15,290 nucleotides of DNA. Origin: Spirochaetaceae bacterium (GTDB lineage Bacteria; Spirochaetota; Spirochaetia; Treponematales; Rectinemataceae). Shown here one piece after another: positions 14,401 through 15,290 of this stretch. Numbering within the stretch: position 1 is the stretch's first letter; each line of letters starts with the position of its first letter. A program made the position numbers and the translations under genes. The notes under the pieces are model-generated. The model was not told the DNA's origin and made no database searches. It saw only the letters and a program-made list of their open reading frames with translations. The stretch lies in the NCBI GenBank assembly GCA_003452735.1, contig DMNL01000145.1:1-15290 (forward strand), given 5' to 3'.

Positions 14401-15290
14401 ATTAAGTTCTCCTCTTTAGTTTGATATTCTTGAAAAATCTCCCTTACTTCAGCCTCTGTAAAAGTAATATATAAATTTTTCTCTAAATAGGGAATAACCA
14501 AGCCTATTGGTCCATCTTTTACCTTTCGTAGATTTTTGACAAAAGTCGTATGAACATCACCACCACCATTTTTTCGAGCTTTTGAGTAGTATATTGCAAG
14601 CTTTGCTGCAGATTGGATTACTTCTGGGGGGATCGATTTGTTTTTCTTAGCTTTGATAAATACATAAGAGCCGGCATAATCCCGTGCATGCAGCCATAAG
14701 TCTGAACCCCGCACAAAATGCCGAAGGATATCTTCGTTTTCTTTGCCTGAGCGACCGATCAAAATTCTCCAGCCTCTAAAATCAAGATATTGACAAGGAA
14801 AAGCAGGCTTCTCTTTCGAACGAGCGGTTCCGCCTTTTCGTAGGATTTTTGCTATGATTAAGGGATTAGTCTCATTCTCAAGTCTATGGAGCCAAGTGTC
14901 CAACTGATTAAGGCTTTTTTGCCAATGCTGAATTTCGGAACGAATCTCTTCGAGGCTAGATTTAGCCTTTCGGTATTTTTCGTAATAGATGCCTGCATTT
15001 TTGGCAGGATTGAGATTTTGATTTATCTCGATAAGAATCTCTTTATTATCATAATAATCATAGGCACGCGCAAATGCTTTTTTCCCTTGTATCTCAGTGT
15101 AATATCCGGCTAGCAAAATATCTCCCAATTGGCGGAATCGTTCGGCTTGTTCATACTCGTTTTGTTTAGATACAAGGTGATTCAATCTCGTCTCGATTGA
15201 TAGCTTTTTTCTTTCATATCTGTCGTGCGCTTGAGCTAGCAAGATAGAGCGAGAAAGATTGTCGGCATTTTGGGCATAAAATTGTTCTAT
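14397..15290 (-). CDS. NFACT family protein (Rqc2/RqcH/FbpA type), 3' part
   Basis: The C-terminal 297 residues of an NFACT protein; the frame is open through the right edge of the window, so the N-terminus (the NFACT-N and helix-hairpin-helix parts) lies outside. Visible are a long coiled-coil region (about the first 150 residues: AERFRQLGDILLAGYYTEI, then helices rich in Glu, Lys and Gln) and the NFACT-R domain: GWRILIGRSGKENEDIL, SDLWLHARDYAGSYVFIKA, VIQSAAKLAIYYSKAR and GPIGLVIPYLEKNLYITF. Family members bind stalled 50S-peptidyl-tRNA complexes in ribosome rescue, and RqcH adds C-terminal alanine tails. Some were first described as fibronectin-binding proteins. It is the first gene seen of the minus-strand unit, and its stop overlaps the binding-protein start by four bases. 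Confidence 0.9.
   Translation of the reverse strand: MEQFYAQNADNLSRSILLAQAHDRYERKKLSIETRLNHLVSKQNEYEQAERFRQLGDILLAGYYTEIQGKKAFARAYDYYDNKEILIEINQNLNPAKNAGIYYEKYRKAKSSLEEIRSEIQHWQKSLNQLDTWLHRLENETNPLIIAKILRKGGTARSKEKPAFPCQYLDFRGWRILIGRSGKENEDILRHFVRGSDLWLHARDYAGSYVFIKAKKNKSIPPEVIQSAAKLAIYYSKARKNGGGDVHTTFVKNLRKVKDGPIGLVIPYLEKNLYITFTEAEVREIFQEYQTKEENLI

Noticed and set aside
1-15290. Mobile element, phage, CRISPR or defence system
   Set aside because: No transposase, integrase, terminal inverted repeats, regular spaced repeats or known defence genes are present; the genes are mostly core functions in conserved order.

Overview
The window (about 58% A+T, very densely coded) looks like ordinary chromosome of a spirochaete, probably from the Treponema/Spirochaeta side of the phylum. 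The main basis is gene order: spoVG, rplY (long CTC-type L25), tilS and ftsH follow one another as in the Borrelia chromosome, as I recall it. Supporting points are a spirochaete-style lipoprotein signal on the protease after ftsH and an SpoVG protein outside the Firmicutes. The genus is inference. I see no insertion sequence, phage gene, CRISPR array or integration site. The largest gap without a gene is about 190 bp (2230-2422) and holds two divergent promoter regions.

Region 1 (1-1868, + strand) is a tightly overlapping operon: the 3' end of yqeK (HD hydrolase), a membrane-anchored LytR-CpsA-Psr/LytR_C protein with a degenerate active site, and rsfS (ribosome silencing factor). It ends in a strong hairpin that also terminates a convergent gene. 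Region 2 (1885-2422) is a small minus-strand gene for an extremely acidic protein with a six-residue hydrophobic period, then the divergent intergenic region. Region 3 (2423-4608, +) is ispE, spoVG, tRNA-Gln(TTG) and rplY, closed by a clear intrinsic terminator. ispE seems to be read from a leaderless or nearly leaderless mRNA, and a well-formed promoter precedes the tRNA.

Region 4 (4681-11952, +) is tilS, ftsH, a predicted HtrA-like lipoprotein protease and a soluble hybrid histidine kinase with a receiver domain at each end. The first three are nearly contiguous and the kinase follows after 57 bp. Two membrane or envelope proteases followed by a signalling protein suggest envelope quality control. 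Region 5 (11917-15290, - strand) is the 3' part of an NFACT (Rqc2/RqcH/FbpA-type) gene, then a complete NitT/TauT/SsuABC-type ABC importer (binding protein, permease, ATPase), probably one operon. Its last gene overlaps the kinase gene tail-to-tail by 36 bp.

Most of the window is core housekeeping. I found no convincing previously undescribed system. The most distinctive items are the acidic hexad-repeat protein, the degenerate LCP protein, the FtsH/HtrA-like/hybrid-kinase cluster and the NFACT-importer coupling.
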